DNA of 41,802 bases from Fidelibacterota bacterium (GTDB lineage Bacteria; Fidelibacterota; UBA2242): positions 1 through 41,802 of the forward strand of contig JADHWC010000012.1 of assembly GCA_016783665.1 (NCBI GenBank), in the 5' to 3' direction. Below the pieces are notes generated by a model, which saw nothing but the letters and a program-made list of their open reading frames with translations, did no database searches and was not told the DNA's origin. Position numbers and translations under genes: made by a program. Below are positions 14,650-25,207 of this stretch, in pieces (positions within the stretch are counted from its first letter, which is position 1; each line of letters starts with the position of its first letter).

Positions 14650-17600
14650 ATGAAAATATCAAAAGTTGCCATAAATCGTGGCATCACCTTTACGATGATA
14701 TATATTATTGCGATTGGATTTGGTTTATTTGGCCTCGGACAACTGAAACTTGATCTTTATCCGGATATTACATTCCCCATAATAGGTATAATGACCGATT
14801 ACAAAGGTGTTGGTCCTGAAGATATTGAAAATTCTATAACACGACCGTTGGAAAAAACAGTCATAACAGTAGAAAATCTTGAAAAAATAACCAGTTGGTC
14901 AAAATCAGGTTCATCGACTCTGTTACTGGAATTCGATTGGGGAACTGATATGGATCAGGCTGAGATCGATGTTCGAAAAATGATTGATTTTGTACGTGAT
15001 TACCTGCCGGACGAAGCATCTCAACCGATGAGTTTCGCATTTAATCCCTCAATGCAACCGATCATGTTTATAACAGTCAGTTCGGATAAGCTGGGCATGG
15101 CTGAACTGCGTAAGTTAATCACTGATCGGATTGAACCATCTCTGGAACGTATTGTCGGCGTTGCATCTGCCGGTACTACCGGTGGTTTGGAACGACAAAT
15201 TCGAATTTTAATCGATCCCCGGAAATTAGCTGCTCATGGTGTCGCATTACAGACAATTATTCAAACTCTTGGAATGGAAAATCTTCAAATTCCCGGCGGT
15301 TTGATTGATGATGAATACACTGAATATGCGGTTAGGACTTATGGTGAATACACGAATGTTGACCAGATTCGAAACACAGTCATAGGAGTGCGAGACGCGG
15401 CGCCGATTTATTTAAAAAATGTTGCTCAGGTTATCGATGGATATAAAGAACAATCTGAAATTGTACGAAATAACAATCAACCTGCAATTTTCATGTTCAT
15501 TCAGAAACAATCAGATGCGAATACTGTCCAGACAGCGTCCGCAGTTTTGGAGGAATTACCTAAGATATCTGAAGAGATCGGGCAGGGAATTGAGTTTAAT
15601 ATTATCTGGGATCAATCCAAATTTATCAAGAGATCCTTGAGCAACCTTACCAATACAGCCATTCAGGCATTTTTTCTGGCATTTTTAGTATTACTTTTCT
15701 TTCTGAGACACATTCGAAGTTCGTTAATAGCATCAATTTCGATTCCGGTTTCAATTATCATTACATTTTTCGTAATGAGTCAAATCGGTGTTACCCTGAA
15801 TATTATCTCAATGGCAGGGTTAGCGCTCGCCGTTGGTATGTTAATTGATAATTCTATCGTAGTTCTGGAAAACATTTTCCGACATCGTGAAATGAATAAA
15901 GAAATCCGCATTGCATCTGACGATGGCACTACTGAAGTAGGTGTGGCAATTATAGCATCGACACTTACTACATTGGCAATATTTGTTCCGATCTTTTTTG
16001 TACCGGGTATCGCCGGTGTTATGTTTAAGGATATGGTTGTATCAATTGTATGTTCATTGTCAGTTTCATTGTTAGTAGCGCTGACACTAATCCCGTTAAT
16101 GTCATCCAGACTTTTAGGAAAGGAAAAGAAAAGGAGCGACAACAAACTATTAAGATATTTAGATGAAGGTATTGGAAATTTTATCGAAGCCACCGAAAAA
16201 TGGTATGTTCGGCTACTTGACTGGGCCTTAGGTCATAAAAAATATGTATTTGTTGTAATTATCGCGCTTATTGTTGCTACTATTATAGTTTTCCCGAAAG
16301 TTGGCGGCGAGTTTATGCCGAAAACCGACCAATCTTTTATTCAGGCTCGGGTAGAAAGAGAAACAAGGGCTTCATTGACAACAACCGATAAAACATTCCG
16401 TAAAATGGAAAAAATTATTGATGAGGAAGTTCCGGAAGCGGATAATGTTCAAATTAGTTTTGGTATGGGCGAAGGGTTTGCCGCCATGTTTGGCTCTGGC
16501 TCAAACCGAGGCGAGATTAACATCAGTCTTCCCGATGTCAATGAACGTAAACGTGATAGTTTTGAAATTGAATCGATACTTCGTAAGCGCTTTGAAAAAT
16601 TGCCGGGAACAAAAATCACTATGGAATCAGGCGGTATGATGTTTGGGAGTGGCGGAGATATTGAAATCAAGATTTTCGGGTATGACCGCAAAATCACTAC
16701 TACTTTAGGTGATGAACTTGAAGAACGGATGAAAAAAGTTGATGGCGTTGTAGATATTATTAAAAGCTATAGTCAACCTAAACCGGAATACCAGATTCGT
16801 ATTGACAGAGACCGTATTTCCGTACTTGGTTTATCAGTTTATCAGGTTGCCACTACAATTGAAGCGGCAGTGAAAGGTAAATTGGCAACAAAATTCCGCG
16901 AAGGCGGTGAAGAATACGATGTGGTCGTTCAACTTGACGAATCTTACCGTCAATCGAAGACAGATTTGGAAAATATTTTCATTACCTCATTGACTGGAGC
17001 TCAAATACCATTAAAAAATGTTGCTACCGTTATTTCGGGCGAGGCTGCTTCTCAGATCGATCGTGAAGATCAGGAAAGAATGGTTAGTGTCTCATGTTCG
17101 GTGACCGGACGGGATTTACAATCTGTATTAAAAGATATTGAAAATGAGATCCAACGGATGAATTTCCCGCCGAATTATCGTTGGGAGATCGGCGGTCAGG
17201 CTGAAGACATGCAGGAATCTTTCATGTGGCTCGGAATTGCGATTATTGTTGCTATGTTTTTGGTATATATGGTAATGGCGTCGCAGTTTGAATCATTATT
17301 GGATCCTTTTATCATCATTTTCACAGTACCATTAGCCATAATAGGCGCCGTTTGGGGTTTATTCCTGACTGGTACAACAATGAGCGTAACTGCTTTAATT
17401 GGGATGATATTATTAGTCGGTATTGTTGTTAACAACGGAATCGTGTTGGTGGATTATATTAACCAGCTAAGGGAAAAACATGGGCATGATTTATGGGTCG
17501 CGATTTTAATTGGTGGAAAACGCAGAATGCGACCAATTTTAATGACCGCATTAACTACTATTCTGGCTATGATACCGATTGCTCTGAAACTCGGTTCCGG

Positions 17601-17796
17601 CGCTGAATTATGGGTTGGGATGGCACGTGCTGTTATCGGAGGTTTAACATTAGCAACACTATTGACATTAATATTGATCCCTATTATCTACCTGTTTTTT
17701 GAGCAGATAACGCTAAAACGCGCCATGAAGAAACATAAGTGTGAAATGAAGCCTATCGGAAAACCGGAAGACTTTGATCTTTCTAAAATTGTGTAG
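14650..17796 (+). CDS. RND-family efflux transporter permease (AcrB/HAE type)
   Basis: A full-length 1048-residue RND pump: N-terminal membrane helix, QLKLDLYPDITFPIIGI entry to the porter domain, a second repeat after residue about 530, and twelve predicted helices. The proton-relay region of TM4 reads GMLIDNSIVVLEN with Asp400-Asn401, where AcrB has Asp-Asp. The TM10 position of AcrB Lys940 falls in GIVVNNGIVLVDY (Asn928-Asn929). These replacements occur in many non-proteobacterial RND pumps, so they do not by themselves mean inactivity. The motif set points to a hydrophobic/amphiphilic drug or lipid exporter rather than a heavy-metal pump. The substrate is unknown. It is the last gene of the tetR operon. 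Confidence 0.93.
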   Translation: MKISKVAINRGITFTMIYIIAIGFGLFGLGQLKLDLYPDITFPIIGIMTDYKGVGPEDIENSITRPLEKTVITVENLEKITSWSKSGSSTLLLEFDWGTDMDQAEIDVRKMIDFVRDYLPDEASQPMSFAFNPSMQPIMFITVSSDKLGMAELRKLITDRIEPSLERIVGVASAGTTGGLERQIRILIDPRKLAAHGVALQTIIQTLGMENLQIPGGLIDDEYTEYAVRTYGEYTNVDQIRNTVIGVRDAAPIYLKNVAQVIDGYKEQSEIVRNNNQPAIFMFIQKQSDANTVQTASAVLEELPKISEEIGQGIEFNIIWDQSKFIKRSLSNLTNTAIQAFFLAFLVLLFFLRHIRSSLIASISIPVSIIITFFVMSQIGVTLNIISMAGLALAVGMLIDNSIVVLENIFRHREMNKEIRIASDDGTTEVGVAIIASTLTTLAIFVPIFFVPGIAGVMFKDMVVSIVCSLSVSLLVALTLIPLMSSRLLGKEKKRSDNKLLRYLDEGIGNFIEATEKWYVRLLDWALGHKKYVFVVIIALIVATIIVFPKVGGEFMPKTDQSFIQARVERETRASLTTTDKTFRKMEKIIDEEVPEADNVQISFGMGEGFAAMFGSGSNRGEINISLPDVNERKRDSFEIESILRKRFEKLPGTKITMESGGMMFGSGGDIEIKIFGYDRKITTTLGDELEERMKKVDGVVDIIKSYSQPKPEYQIRIDRDRISVLGLSVYQVATTIEAAVKGKLATKFREGGEEYDVVVQLDESYRQSKTDLENIFITSLTGAQIPLKNVATVISGEAASQIDREDQERMVSVSCSVTGRDLQSVLKDIENEIQRMNFPPNYRWEIGGQAEDMQESFMWLGIAIIVAMFLVYMVMASQFESLLDPFIIIFTVPLAIIGAVWGLFLTGTTMSVTALIGMILLVGIVVNNGIVLVDYINQLREKHGHDLWVAILIGGKRRMRPILMTALTTILAMIPIALKLGSGAELWVGMARAVIGGLTLATLLTLILIPIIYLFFEQITLKRAMKKHKCEMKPIGKPEDFDLSKIV

Positions 17797-17881
17797 ATAA
17801 AAAGGCTGGTGTCTCCACTCCGGCGGTGAAACGGTGAAAAAAGCTACAGAGTACAATCCCATAGCCAGAAGGAAGCGTAAG

Positions 17882-17902
17882 GATAACTTTGCGAAAGTTA
17901 TC
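17882..17902. terminator. palindrome between convergent RND and nagA genes
   Basis: GATAACTTT (17882-17890) and AAAGTTATC (17894-17902) form a perfect nine-pair stem around GCG. TCTTTCGCAAAGTTA at 17950-17964 repeats one arm. There is no T-run. It may act as a bidirectional stop signal or may be a small repeat family. The rest of 17797-17993 has no gene. Confidence 0.4.
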
Positions 17903-17993
17903 TAATGGTACTTCACGATATCTAATTGAATCTTTCGTGTAATCCGAAGAATCTTTCGCAAAGTTAATTATCACGAGGAGAAGGGGGAAATGT

Positions 17994-19178
17994 TTATTTA
18001 AGTTTAGCCGAAAATTTCTTGATTTCACCTTTTACAAAGGTCATCAATACATTAAAGTCATTATCAAAAACTACAACGTCGGCATCTTTTCCGGGAATCA
18101 GCGATCCTGTTTCAATCTGACGACTTATTACTGTAGCTGGATTTGCGCTTGCCATTCGTAGTGCGTCCTGAAGGGGAATACCCATTTCATAAAGACTCTG
18201 CACACCTTTGATCATCGTCAATGCCGACCCGGCGATTGTTCCGTCTGATTTACGTTTAAAAAGTCCGTCCTCAATGGTTACTTCTTCGTTATTGGCGATA
18301 AGGTTATCGCTTGTTAATCCGGTTGGTCCAAGAGCATCTGTTACCAGGACAATTTTATGGACTGGCTTCACGCGTAACAGTAGATCCAATATTGCTTTAT
18401 GAACATGATATCCGTCGGCGATTACTTCACAAGATACGTTAGGATGAATCATAATTGCGCCAACCACACCGGGATCGCGGTGATGTAATCGTCTCATTGC
18501 ATTAAAAAAATGAGTTGAATGTAAGATACCGGCCTGCATTCCTTCCAACATATTTTCATAAGTTGCATTAGAATGCCCGGCAGAAACTACAATACCGTTT
18601 TTACCGGCAAGAATTGCCAGGTCATGCATGTTTTTCAACTCAGGCGCGACAGTCATAATTGCGATATGACCATCAGCCAATTCCAGATACTTTAGCATCA
18701 AATCTATGTCAACAGGTTTCATATATTTTCCTGTCATTACGCCAGGTTTTTCCGGTGAAATAAATGGTCCTTCGAGATGCATTCCATAAATTTTTGCGCC
18801 CGGTTCTTTTCCGATCGCAGCTACAACTGCTTTGATGGATTGGATAAAGTCATCGTCAGGTTGAGGATATAAGGTAGGGCAGAAGCCGGTAACGCCATAT
18901 TCGACCAAGGCCCGAGACATTTCCAGAATTGATTCAATTGTACCATCAGATGTATCGTAACCGTGCAGTCCGTGAATGTGCGTATCAATAAATCCCGATG
19001 CAATATTGGCTCCGTTTAAGTAATATATTGATGCGTCTTTTGGAAGCCGGCGTTTTTTAAATCGTTCGTTGGTAATGACATCCTCAATTTTACCATCATG
19101 AATTATTACCGTGCTTTTTGGTAAAACCGTGATTCCTGTATAAACTGTTGCATTATGAAGACAAATCATACTCATCAT
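17994..19178 (-). CDS. nagA: N-acetylglucosamine-6-phosphate deacetylase
   Basis: Removes the acetyl group from GlcNAc-6-phosphate in amino-sugar recycling or catabolism. The start is the ATG at 19178, about five bases after ACGGAG; a TTG one codon upstream is less likely. In 394 residues the NagA motifs are in order: DTHIHG (H67, H69), HLEGPFI (E136), SAGHSNAT (H202), HFFNAMRRLHHRDPG (H223), DGYHVH and VTDALG (catalytic D281), then a DGTIAGSALTM loop. The gene stands alone, convergent with the efflux operon and divergent from the PBP4 gene. No NagB is in the window. The nearby PBP4 makes cell-wall recycling a plausible context. Confidence 0.93.
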   Translation of the reverse strand: MMSMICLHNATVYTGITVLPKSTVIIHDGKIEDVITNERFKKRRLPKDASIYYLNGANIASGFIDTHIHGLHGYDTSDGTIESILEMSRALVEYGVTGFCPTLYPQPDDDFIQSIKAVVAAIGKEPGAKIYGMHLEGPFISPEKPGVMTGKYMKPVDIDLMLKYLELADGHIAIMTVAPELKNMHDLAILAGKNGIVVSAGHSNATYENMLEGMQAGILHSTHFFNAMRRLHHRDPGVVGAIMIHPNVSCEVIADGYHVHKAILDLLLRVKPVHKIVLVTDALGPTGLTSDNLIANNEEVTIEDGLFKRKSDGTIAGSALTMIKGVQSLYEMGIPLQDALRMASANPATVISRQIETGSLIPGKDADVVVFDNDFNVLMTFVKGEIKKFSAKLK

Positions 19179-19375
19179 CAAACTCCGTTATTTCCGTTTG
19201 CAAATTTGATGAAAATATTTCATAATTGAAAGTATTTCATAATGTGAGGTAAATTTGTCTATAAATTGCTACTATTTAGTTCCAATATACTTTATATTGT
19301 CTTCAAAGATACCTTTAGAAATTTATGAAAAATGATAAATTATAGATGATAGATGATAAATAGTTAATCCTTAGG

Positions 19376-19471
19376 ATGAAAGCTTTGGTAAAACCAACAA
19401 AAAAACCTATCTATCAAATCAACCAGGGAGAGCTAAAGAAACTGTCACTACTCAATGAAACAAATAATTAA
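19376..19471 (+). CDS. possible 31-residue small ORF upstream of the PBP4 gene
   Basis: In the 308-base gap between nagA and the PBP4 gene an ATG at 19376 opens MKALVKPTKKPIYQINQGEL followed by KKLSLLNETNN and TAA. TTAGG sits immediately upstream and the stop is 15 bases before the next ATG. The text reads like a real, Lys-rich soluble peptide rather than translated junk, and the region before it (19180-19370) is visibly more AT-rich, with repeated ATGATA-like runs and TTTCATAAT twice (19218-19226 and 19235-19243). No family is recognised. It might be a leader peptide or a small protein; chance cannot be excluded. Confidence 0.33.
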   Translation: MKALVKPTKKPIYQINQGELKKLSLLNETNN

Positions 19472-19486
19472 GAAAAGGAAATTTTT

Positions 19487-21016
19487 ATGAAATCTAATTA
19501 CAGATGGGTTTTGGGAATTGTAATCTCTCTGATAATGTCCCAATGCAGTTCTTTGCATTATATCAAAACGATCAATGCAAATGTGAGCGGCACATCACCC
19601 AAATATGCTCGAAATAAAGCCATAAAATCGTTCAGATCGCAGGTAAATGAACTCGTAAATGCTTCCCATTTGCAACCGTCAATTATGGGAATTTATATTG
19701 AAGAATATCAAACGCGGGATATTATCTATTCCCTGAATCCACACACTTTATTAATGCCGGCAAGCAATATGAAATTGTTTACGACATCCTCGGCGCTGGC
19801 TATATTAGGACCGGATTATCGTTATCAAACATCACTTTATATGGATGGTGCTATAAAAGATGGGATTCTTAATGGCAACTTAATCATCAGAGGCTCAGGT
19901 GACCCCAGCATTTCCGGTCGTCACAATGGCGGCAATCAGTTGGAAATGTTTCAGAATTGGGCGGATACGCTGCGCTCAATGGGTATCCGGAAAATCAATG
20001 GCACAATTATCGGTGATGATAATATATTCGATGACATCGGACTGGGATACAGTTGGGGCTGGGATGATTTGTCGTACTATTATGCTGCACAGATAGGAGG
20101 ACTATGTTTTAATGACAACTGTATCGATCTTTTCATAATTCCTAACGACTCGATAGGAGGGAAGCCTCAAATTTTGACAAAGCCGCCAATGAATTATATG
20201 GAAATCATCAATGAAATCGCAACTGTTTCAGCGGACTCTTCAACTTATATAGATTTTCACCGAAAACCAGGCGTAGAGGTCGTCACTATTTATGGGACTA
20301 TTAAAGCAGATGCGGATACGGTTAAAGAATGGGTCACAGTTGAAAATCCAACGAATTATACATTATCGGCTTTTAAATATACACTCGAAAATAATGGTAT
20401 AACTGCCAATACTATCAGCGATATAGACGAATTACCTGTTAAAGATCTTGATTACGATAGTTATAGATTAATCGCTGCTCATGAATCCGTTCCGCTTTCA
20501 GAAATAATTAAAACCATCAATAAAGTCAGTCAAAATTTTTATGCTGAACAACTCCAAAAAACGCTGGGAGTTGAATTGAAAGAAATTGGTACGAGTAAAA
20601 AAGGCATAGAAGCGGAAAAAGACTGGTTAAGCAGAGTAGGCATTAGCCCCGACGATGTGTTCATTGTCGATGGTTCAGGACTCTCCCGGCACAATTTAGT
20701 AACGGCACACCAGATTGTGACGATCTTACGATCAATTCGCAATCACAGCGATTACAAGGTATTTTTTGATTCTTTGCCAATCGGTGGCGTGGACGGAACA
20801 TTAAAAAATCGATTGAAAGGCTCGAATGCCGTGGGGCACGTCTTTGCAAAAACAGGATATGTCGGCAGAGTACGGGCATTATCAGGGTATGTTTATGCCG
20901 CAAACGGACGGGAATATATCTTTTCAATCCTGGTTAATCACTATCCTGTTCCTACCAGTAGAATAAATGATATGCAGGATCATATAGCAACGCTGTTATA
21001 TAATTTAGATTATTGA
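19487..21016 (+). CDS. dacB: D-alanyl-D-alanine carboxypeptidase/endopeptidase, PBP4 type (peptidase S13), lipoprotein
   Basis: A 509-residue penicillin-binding protein that trims or opens peptidoglycan cross-links in the periplasm. The three active-site boxes are present: S93-N-M-K96 in MPASNMKLFTTSSA, S348-Q-N350 in INKVSQNFYAEQ, and K455-T-G in FAKTGYVGRVRALSG. VDGSGLSRHN is the usual S13 segment. The large insert between the first two boxes is typical of the family. The N-terminus ends LIMSQC (Cys20), suggesting lipid anchoring with an unusual Gln before Cys. AAAGG lies upstream of the ATG. The gene ends seven bases before uvrC, so the two are probably co-transcribed. Confidence 0.92.
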   Translation: MKSNYRWVLGIVISLIMSQCSSLHYIKTINANVSGTSPKYARNKAIKSFRSQVNELVNASHLQPSIMGIYIEEYQTRDIIYSLNPHTLLMPASNMKLFTTSSALAILGPDYRYQTSLYMDGAIKDGILNGNLIIRGSGDPSISGRHNGGNQLEMFQNWADTLRSMGIRKINGTIIGDDNIFDDIGLGYSWGWDDLSYYYAAQIGGLCFNDNCIDLFIIPNDSIGGKPQILTKPPMNYMEIINEIATVSADSSTYIDFHRKPGVEVVTIYGTIKADADTVKEWVTVENPTNYTLSAFKYTLENNGITANTISDIDELPVKDLDYDSYRLIAAHESVPLSEIIKTINKVSQNFYAEQLQKTLGVELKEIGTSKKGIEAEKDWLSRVGISPDDVFIVDGSGLSRHNLVTAHQIVTILRSIRNHSDYKVFFDSLPIGGVDGTLKNRLKGSNAVGHVFAKTGYVGRVRALSGYVYAANGREYIFSILVNHYPVPTSRINDMQDHIATLLYNLDY

Positions 21017-21023
21017 TCTATAG

Positions 21024-22859
21024 ATGACTCATTTTCCCGAATCACTTCATCAAAAAATAAAACAGGCTCCTGTTGACCCGGGGTGTTATCTCTATAAAAA
21101 TAAACAGGGCAAAATCATCTATATCGGAAAAGCCAAAAATCTGGCTAATCGCGTTAAATCGTATTTTGTAAATACTCATTCAAAAGACCCCAAAACACAA
21201 AGCCTCGAAAAACATATTGCCGATGTTGAATTCATTGTAACACTTTCCGAGGTAGAAGCGCTGATACTTGAAAACACATTAATCAAACAACACCGTCCCC
21301 GTTATAATATATTTCTGCGTGATGATAAAACCTTTCCCTACATACGTATCACCAATGAACCATTTCCACGAGTATTCATCACACGACGCTTAATAAATGA
21401 TGGTTCAAAATATTTTGGGCCTTATACCGATGCCAGAGCAATTCGGGATACTCTGCAAATAATCAAGAAAGCATTCACAGTTAGAACATGCAAATTTCGC
21501 TTGGATAATGAAACAGTAAATGCAAAAAAGGTGAAATTGTGTTTACAATATCATATTCACAATTGTGAAGGACCTTGCCGGGAATTAATATCCAAAGAGG
21601 AATATGATACAATGATTTCCAAGATAGAGGCGTTTTTAAAAGGAAACTTATCGGAAGTTGTTAATTATATTCAACGTAAAATGGAATCTGCGTCTGAAAA
21701 ATTGCTGTTTGAATTAGCGGCAAGATACCGTGACAATATCAATTTATTACAACACTATGCCAAACGGCAGTCAGTGGAATTCATGGATTTTAAAGACCGG
21801 GATTTCATAAATATCTTTTCTGAAGGTGATACATGTGTGGGAATCGTCATAAGAGTGCGTTATGGAAAAATGCTTGGCAAAGATACAATTTTTCTTGAAG
21901 GTGTTTCGGATGTTGAGCAAGCTGAAATTATGCGCAATCTTATTCAACAGTATTACAATCAATCTCAATTAATCCCCGAGGAAGTAAATGTCAACATTTA
22001 TCCATCTGAACAGGATATTCTGCAAAAATGGCTCACCAACAACCGGCACGGTTCGGTCAAAATTACAAGTCCCGCCCGTGAAGAAAAATTACGCTTAATG
22101 CGTTTAGCGGAAAAGAATGCCCGGATTCACCTGCAGGAATATTTGCTAAAGAAGAGCCAAACAGAGAACTACGTTCCTAAAACTCTAAAACAGCTTCAGA
22201 TAGATCTCTCATTAACAGAATTACCTAAACGAATTGAAGCATTTGATATATCGAACATTCAGGGAAAATTCGCGGTAGGTTCTCTGGTAACATTTATCAA
22301 TGCCCGCCCGCAGAAAAGTGACTACCGTCGATATAAAATTAAAACAGTTAAGGGAATTGACGATTTTGCGATGATGACTGAAGTTGTTCGCCGACGTTAC
22401 TCACGCCAGCTTAAAGAAAAAAATGAATTACCAAACCTGATTGTTATCGATGGCGGCAAGGGACAGCTTTCAGTTGTAAATCAAATCCTGAAAGAACTTC
22501 GATTAGATTCAATACCAATAATTGGATTGGCGAAAAAATTAGAGGAGATATATTTACCTGATCAACAAGAACCAATGATTTTACCACGAAATAGTCTTTC
22601 GCTAACGTTGTTACAGCGAATCCGGGATGAGGCGCACAGATTTGCAATAACATATCATCGAAATCTACGTGGGAAAGGAGAACTCACTTCTGTATTGGAT
22701 CATATACCCGGTTTAGGTACTAAGAAAAAACAGCTGTTGTGGAATTACTTTAAAACTATTTCGAAAATGCGGTCAGCTTCAATTGATGACTTTTGTAACG
22801 TTGATGGAATAGGTCTAAAATTAGCAAAAATCATCTGGGATTATCTCCATCACGGTTAA
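21024..22859 (+). CDS. uvrC: excinuclease ABC subunit C
   Basis: The nuclease of bacterial nucleotide excision repair, making both incisions around a lesion marked by UvrA and UvrB. In 611 residues it has the GIY-YIG domain (GCYLYKNKQGKIIYIGKAK near residues 19-37), a UVR UvrB-binding helix pair near residues 205-240, the RNase H-like 5' nuclease domain (EAFDISNIQGKFAVGS, NLIVIDGGKGQLSVV), and a C-terminal helix-hairpin-helix pair (IPGLGTKKKQLL, VDGIGLKLAKII). Length and order are normal. It follows the PBP4 gene by seven bases; no functional link is expected. Confidence 0.96.
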   Translation: MTHFPESLHQKIKQAPVDPGCYLYKNKQGKIIYIGKAKNLANRVKSYFVNTHSKDPKTQSLEKHIADVEFIVTLSEVEALILENTLIKQHRPRYNIFLRDDKTFPYIRITNEPFPRVFITRRLINDGSKYFGPYTDARAIRDTLQIIKKAFTVRTCKFRLDNETVNAKKVKLCLQYHIHNCEGPCRELISKEEYDTMISKIEAFLKGNLSEVVNYIQRKMESASEKLLFELAARYRDNINLLQHYAKRQSVEFMDFKDRDFINIFSEGDTCVGIVIRVRYGKMLGKDTIFLEGVSDVEQAEIMRNLIQQYYNQSQLIPEEVNVNIYPSEQDILQKWLTNNRHGSVKITSPAREEKLRLMRLAEKNARIHLQEYLLKKSQTENYVPKTLKQLQIDLSLTELPKRIEAFDISNIQGKFAVGSLVTFINARPQKSDYRRYKIKTVKGIDDFAMMTEVVRRRYSRQLKEKNELPNLIVIDGGKGQLSVVNQILKELRLDSIPIIGLAKKLEEIYLPDQQEPMILPRNSLSLTLLQRIRDEAHRFAITYHRNLRGKGELTSVLDHIPGLGTKKKQLLWNYFKTISKMRSASIDDFCNVDGIGLKLAKIIWDYLHHG

Positions 22860-22955
22860 TTATTTAAGAATTTCTTACTGTATTTCTGTAAAAAGATTAG
22901 GAAATTAGACGTCGTTTATTGACCTCATAAAATCATTAAAATATTTGGAGATTTG

Positions 22956-25196
22956 ATGACTAAAATTCAAGAGCCGGAAGTTACTTTGGATCTGGCGACT
23001 CAACATGGATTAAACGAAGAAGAATGGGAACGTATTATAGATATTCTAGGTCACAAACCAAACTATACCGAATTGGGCATATTCTCTGTAATGTGGAGTG
23101 AGCATTGCAGTTATAAAAATTCAATTGCCATGTTAAAAACTCTGCCCAGAACCGGGAAAAAATTACTTGTTGGCGCTGGCGAGGAGAATGCCGGATTAGT
23201 AGATATCGGAGATGGTCTGGCAATTGCGTTTAAGATAGAAAGCCACAATCATCCCTCCGCAATTGAACCCTTTCAGGGAGCGGCAACCGGAGTGGGAGGG
23301 ATTCTACGAGATATTTTTACCATGGGCGCCCGCCCGATCGCATCATTGAATTCGCTTCGTTTTGGACCTTTATCTGTGCCGAGAAATCGTTATTTATTTG
23401 ATGAGGTTGTAAAAGGTATTGCTCATTATGGAAATTGTATGGGCGTGCCTACGGTAGCGGGTGAAGTGTATTTCGACGAATGTTATACCGGAAATCCCCT
23501 TGTTAATGCCATGACTATCGGAATTGTCAAACACGATCGAGTGGTAAGCGCTGTATCAAAAGGTGCAGGCAATACCGTAATGATCGTGGGTTCCTCAACC
23601 GGCAGGGACGGAATCCATGGGGCTACTTTTGCCTCAGTCGAGTTGAGTGAAGAATCCGAAGAAAAACGATCATCTGTTCAGGTAGGTGACCCGTTTACTG
23701 AAAAATTACTACTTGAAGCAACACTTGAACTCGCCAGAAAAAATTATCTCATCGGCATTCAAGACATGGGAGCAGCCGGCATTGCATGTTCTACTTCGGA
23801 AATGTCCGCAAAAGGAAACAGCGGAATGATCCTTAACCTCAGTAAAGTACCCACGCGAGAACCCGGTATGAACCCTTACGAAATTATGCTGTCGGAATCT
23901 CAGGAACGCATGTTGGTCGTTATCCGGAGAGGTTTTGAAAAGGAAGTGAAAACAATATTTAAAAAATGGGATTTAAATTGTGTTGAAGTGGGGAAAGTGA
24001 CAGATACATCCGATCTTGAGCTCTTTTTGAATGGAAAAAAAACCGGATCTATTCCTGCCTGGCATTTAGTATTAGGCGGCGGAGCGCCAGTCTATCAGCG
24101 AGAAACTAAAGAACCAGCTTATTTAAAAGAATTGCATTCAAAAAATCTGAAAGATATTCCGGAACCAGAAGATTATAACGACGCGTTGTTGAAAATAATA
24201 GCATCTCCAACGATTGCCGACAAATCCTGGATTTTTCATCAATACGATTACACGGTTAGGACAAATACAATCATTCCACCAGGTGGTTCTGCTGCTGTTA
24301 TTCGCATTAAACGCACTAATAAAGGCATTGCAGTCAAAACCGATGGAAATGCCCGCTATACGTATCTGAACCCTTATCGTGGCGGCGCTATTGCCGTAGC
24401 TGAATCAGCAAGAAACGTTGTCTGCACCGGAGCTAAACCAATCGCCATTACGAATTGCTTAAATTTCGGCAATCCCTACGATCCGGAAATCTATTATCAA
24501 TTCAAACAGGCGGTTCTGGGTATGGGCGACGCCTGCCGAACATTTAACACACCAGTGACCGGCGGTAATGTCAGTTTTTATAACGAATCACCCAACGGTG
24601 CGATATACCCGACACCGGTAGTTGGAATGGTCGGTTTGATTGAAAACCTGACTCATGTGACAACATCCTATTTTAAAAAAGATGGTGATTTTATTATTAT
24701 GCTCGGTACAATCAAGGGTGAACTGGGTGGTAGTGAGTATTTAAAAGTTATTCATAATTTTGTTGCAGGTGATGCCCCAACGATTGATCTACCATTTGAA
24801 AAACGGGTTCATAATGCCTGTCTTGAAGCAATCCGGAAAGGTATTGTCAACTCAGCAACAGATATTTCGGATGGTGGTCTGGCAGTAGCACTAGCTGAAT
24901 CATGTATCAGTAATCCTGAGAATCCAATTGGCGCATCGGTTTTTATTTCACGTAAATTAAGAGATGATGAAATATTCTTCGGCGAGACACAATCCGTTAT
25001 AATCATATCGATTCCGGAGAATCATTTGCTCGATATTGAACGAATTGCTGCTAAGAACATTGTTCCTTGTTTTACAATAGGCAGGGTAAAAGATAATGGA
25101 CGGTTGAAATTGAATAATTCGATTGATATTTCTATAGATGAGATTAAAACAGCCTATACATCGTCCATTCCGAATATGATGAAACTCAATTGTTAG
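22956..25196 (+). CDS. purL: phosphoribosylformylglycinamidine synthase, PurL subunit
   Basis: The ATP-dependent synthase subunit of the fourth step of purine synthesis (FGAR to FGAM). At 746 residues this is the small, multi-subunit form that works with separate PurQ and PurS; neither is in the window. Diagnostic text: [31 protein letters not shown] (substrate and ATP region), [20 protein letters not shown] and the second-half [15 protein letters not shown] placed the start at the ATG at 22956, five bases after GGAG; a TTG one codon earlier is less likely. An M20 amidohydrolase gene follows after 11 bases. Confidence 0.96.
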   Translation: MTKIQEPEVTLDLATQHGLNEEEWERIIDILGHKPNYTELGIFSVMWSEHCSYKNSIAMLKTLPRTGKKLLVGAGEENAGLVDIGDGLAIAFKIESHNHPSAIEPFQGAATGVGGILRDIFTMGARPIASLNSLRFGPLSVPRNRYLFDEVVKGIAHYGNCMGVPTVAGEVYFDECYTGNPLVNAMTIGIVKHDRVVSAVSKGAGNTVMIVGSSTGRDGIHGATFASVELSEESEEKRSSVQVGDPFTEKLLLEATLELARKNYLIGIQDMGAAGIACSTSEMSAKGNSGMILNLSKVPTREPGMNPYEIMLSESQERMLVVIRRGFEKEVKTIFKKWDLNCVEVGKVTDTSDLELFLNGKKTGSIPAWHLVLGGGAPVYQRETKEPAYLKELHSKNLKDIPEPEDYNDALLKIIASPTIADKSWIFHQYDYTVRTNTIIPPGGSAAVIRIKRTNKGIAVKTDGNARYTYLNPYRGGAIAVAESARNVVCTGAKPIAITNCLNFGNPYDPEIYYQFKQAVLGMGDACRTFNTPVTGGNVSFYNESPNGAIYPTPVVGMVGLIENLTHVTTSYFKKDGDFIIMLGTIKGELGGSEYLKVIHNFVAGDAPTIDLPFEKRVHNACLEAIRKGIVNSATDISDGGLAVALAESCISNPENPIGASVFISRKLRDDEIFFGETQSVIIISIPENHLLDIERIAAKNIVPCFTIGRVKDNGRLKLNNSIDISIDEIKTAYTSSIPNMMKLNC

Positions 25197-25207
25197 TATA
25201 AGACATT

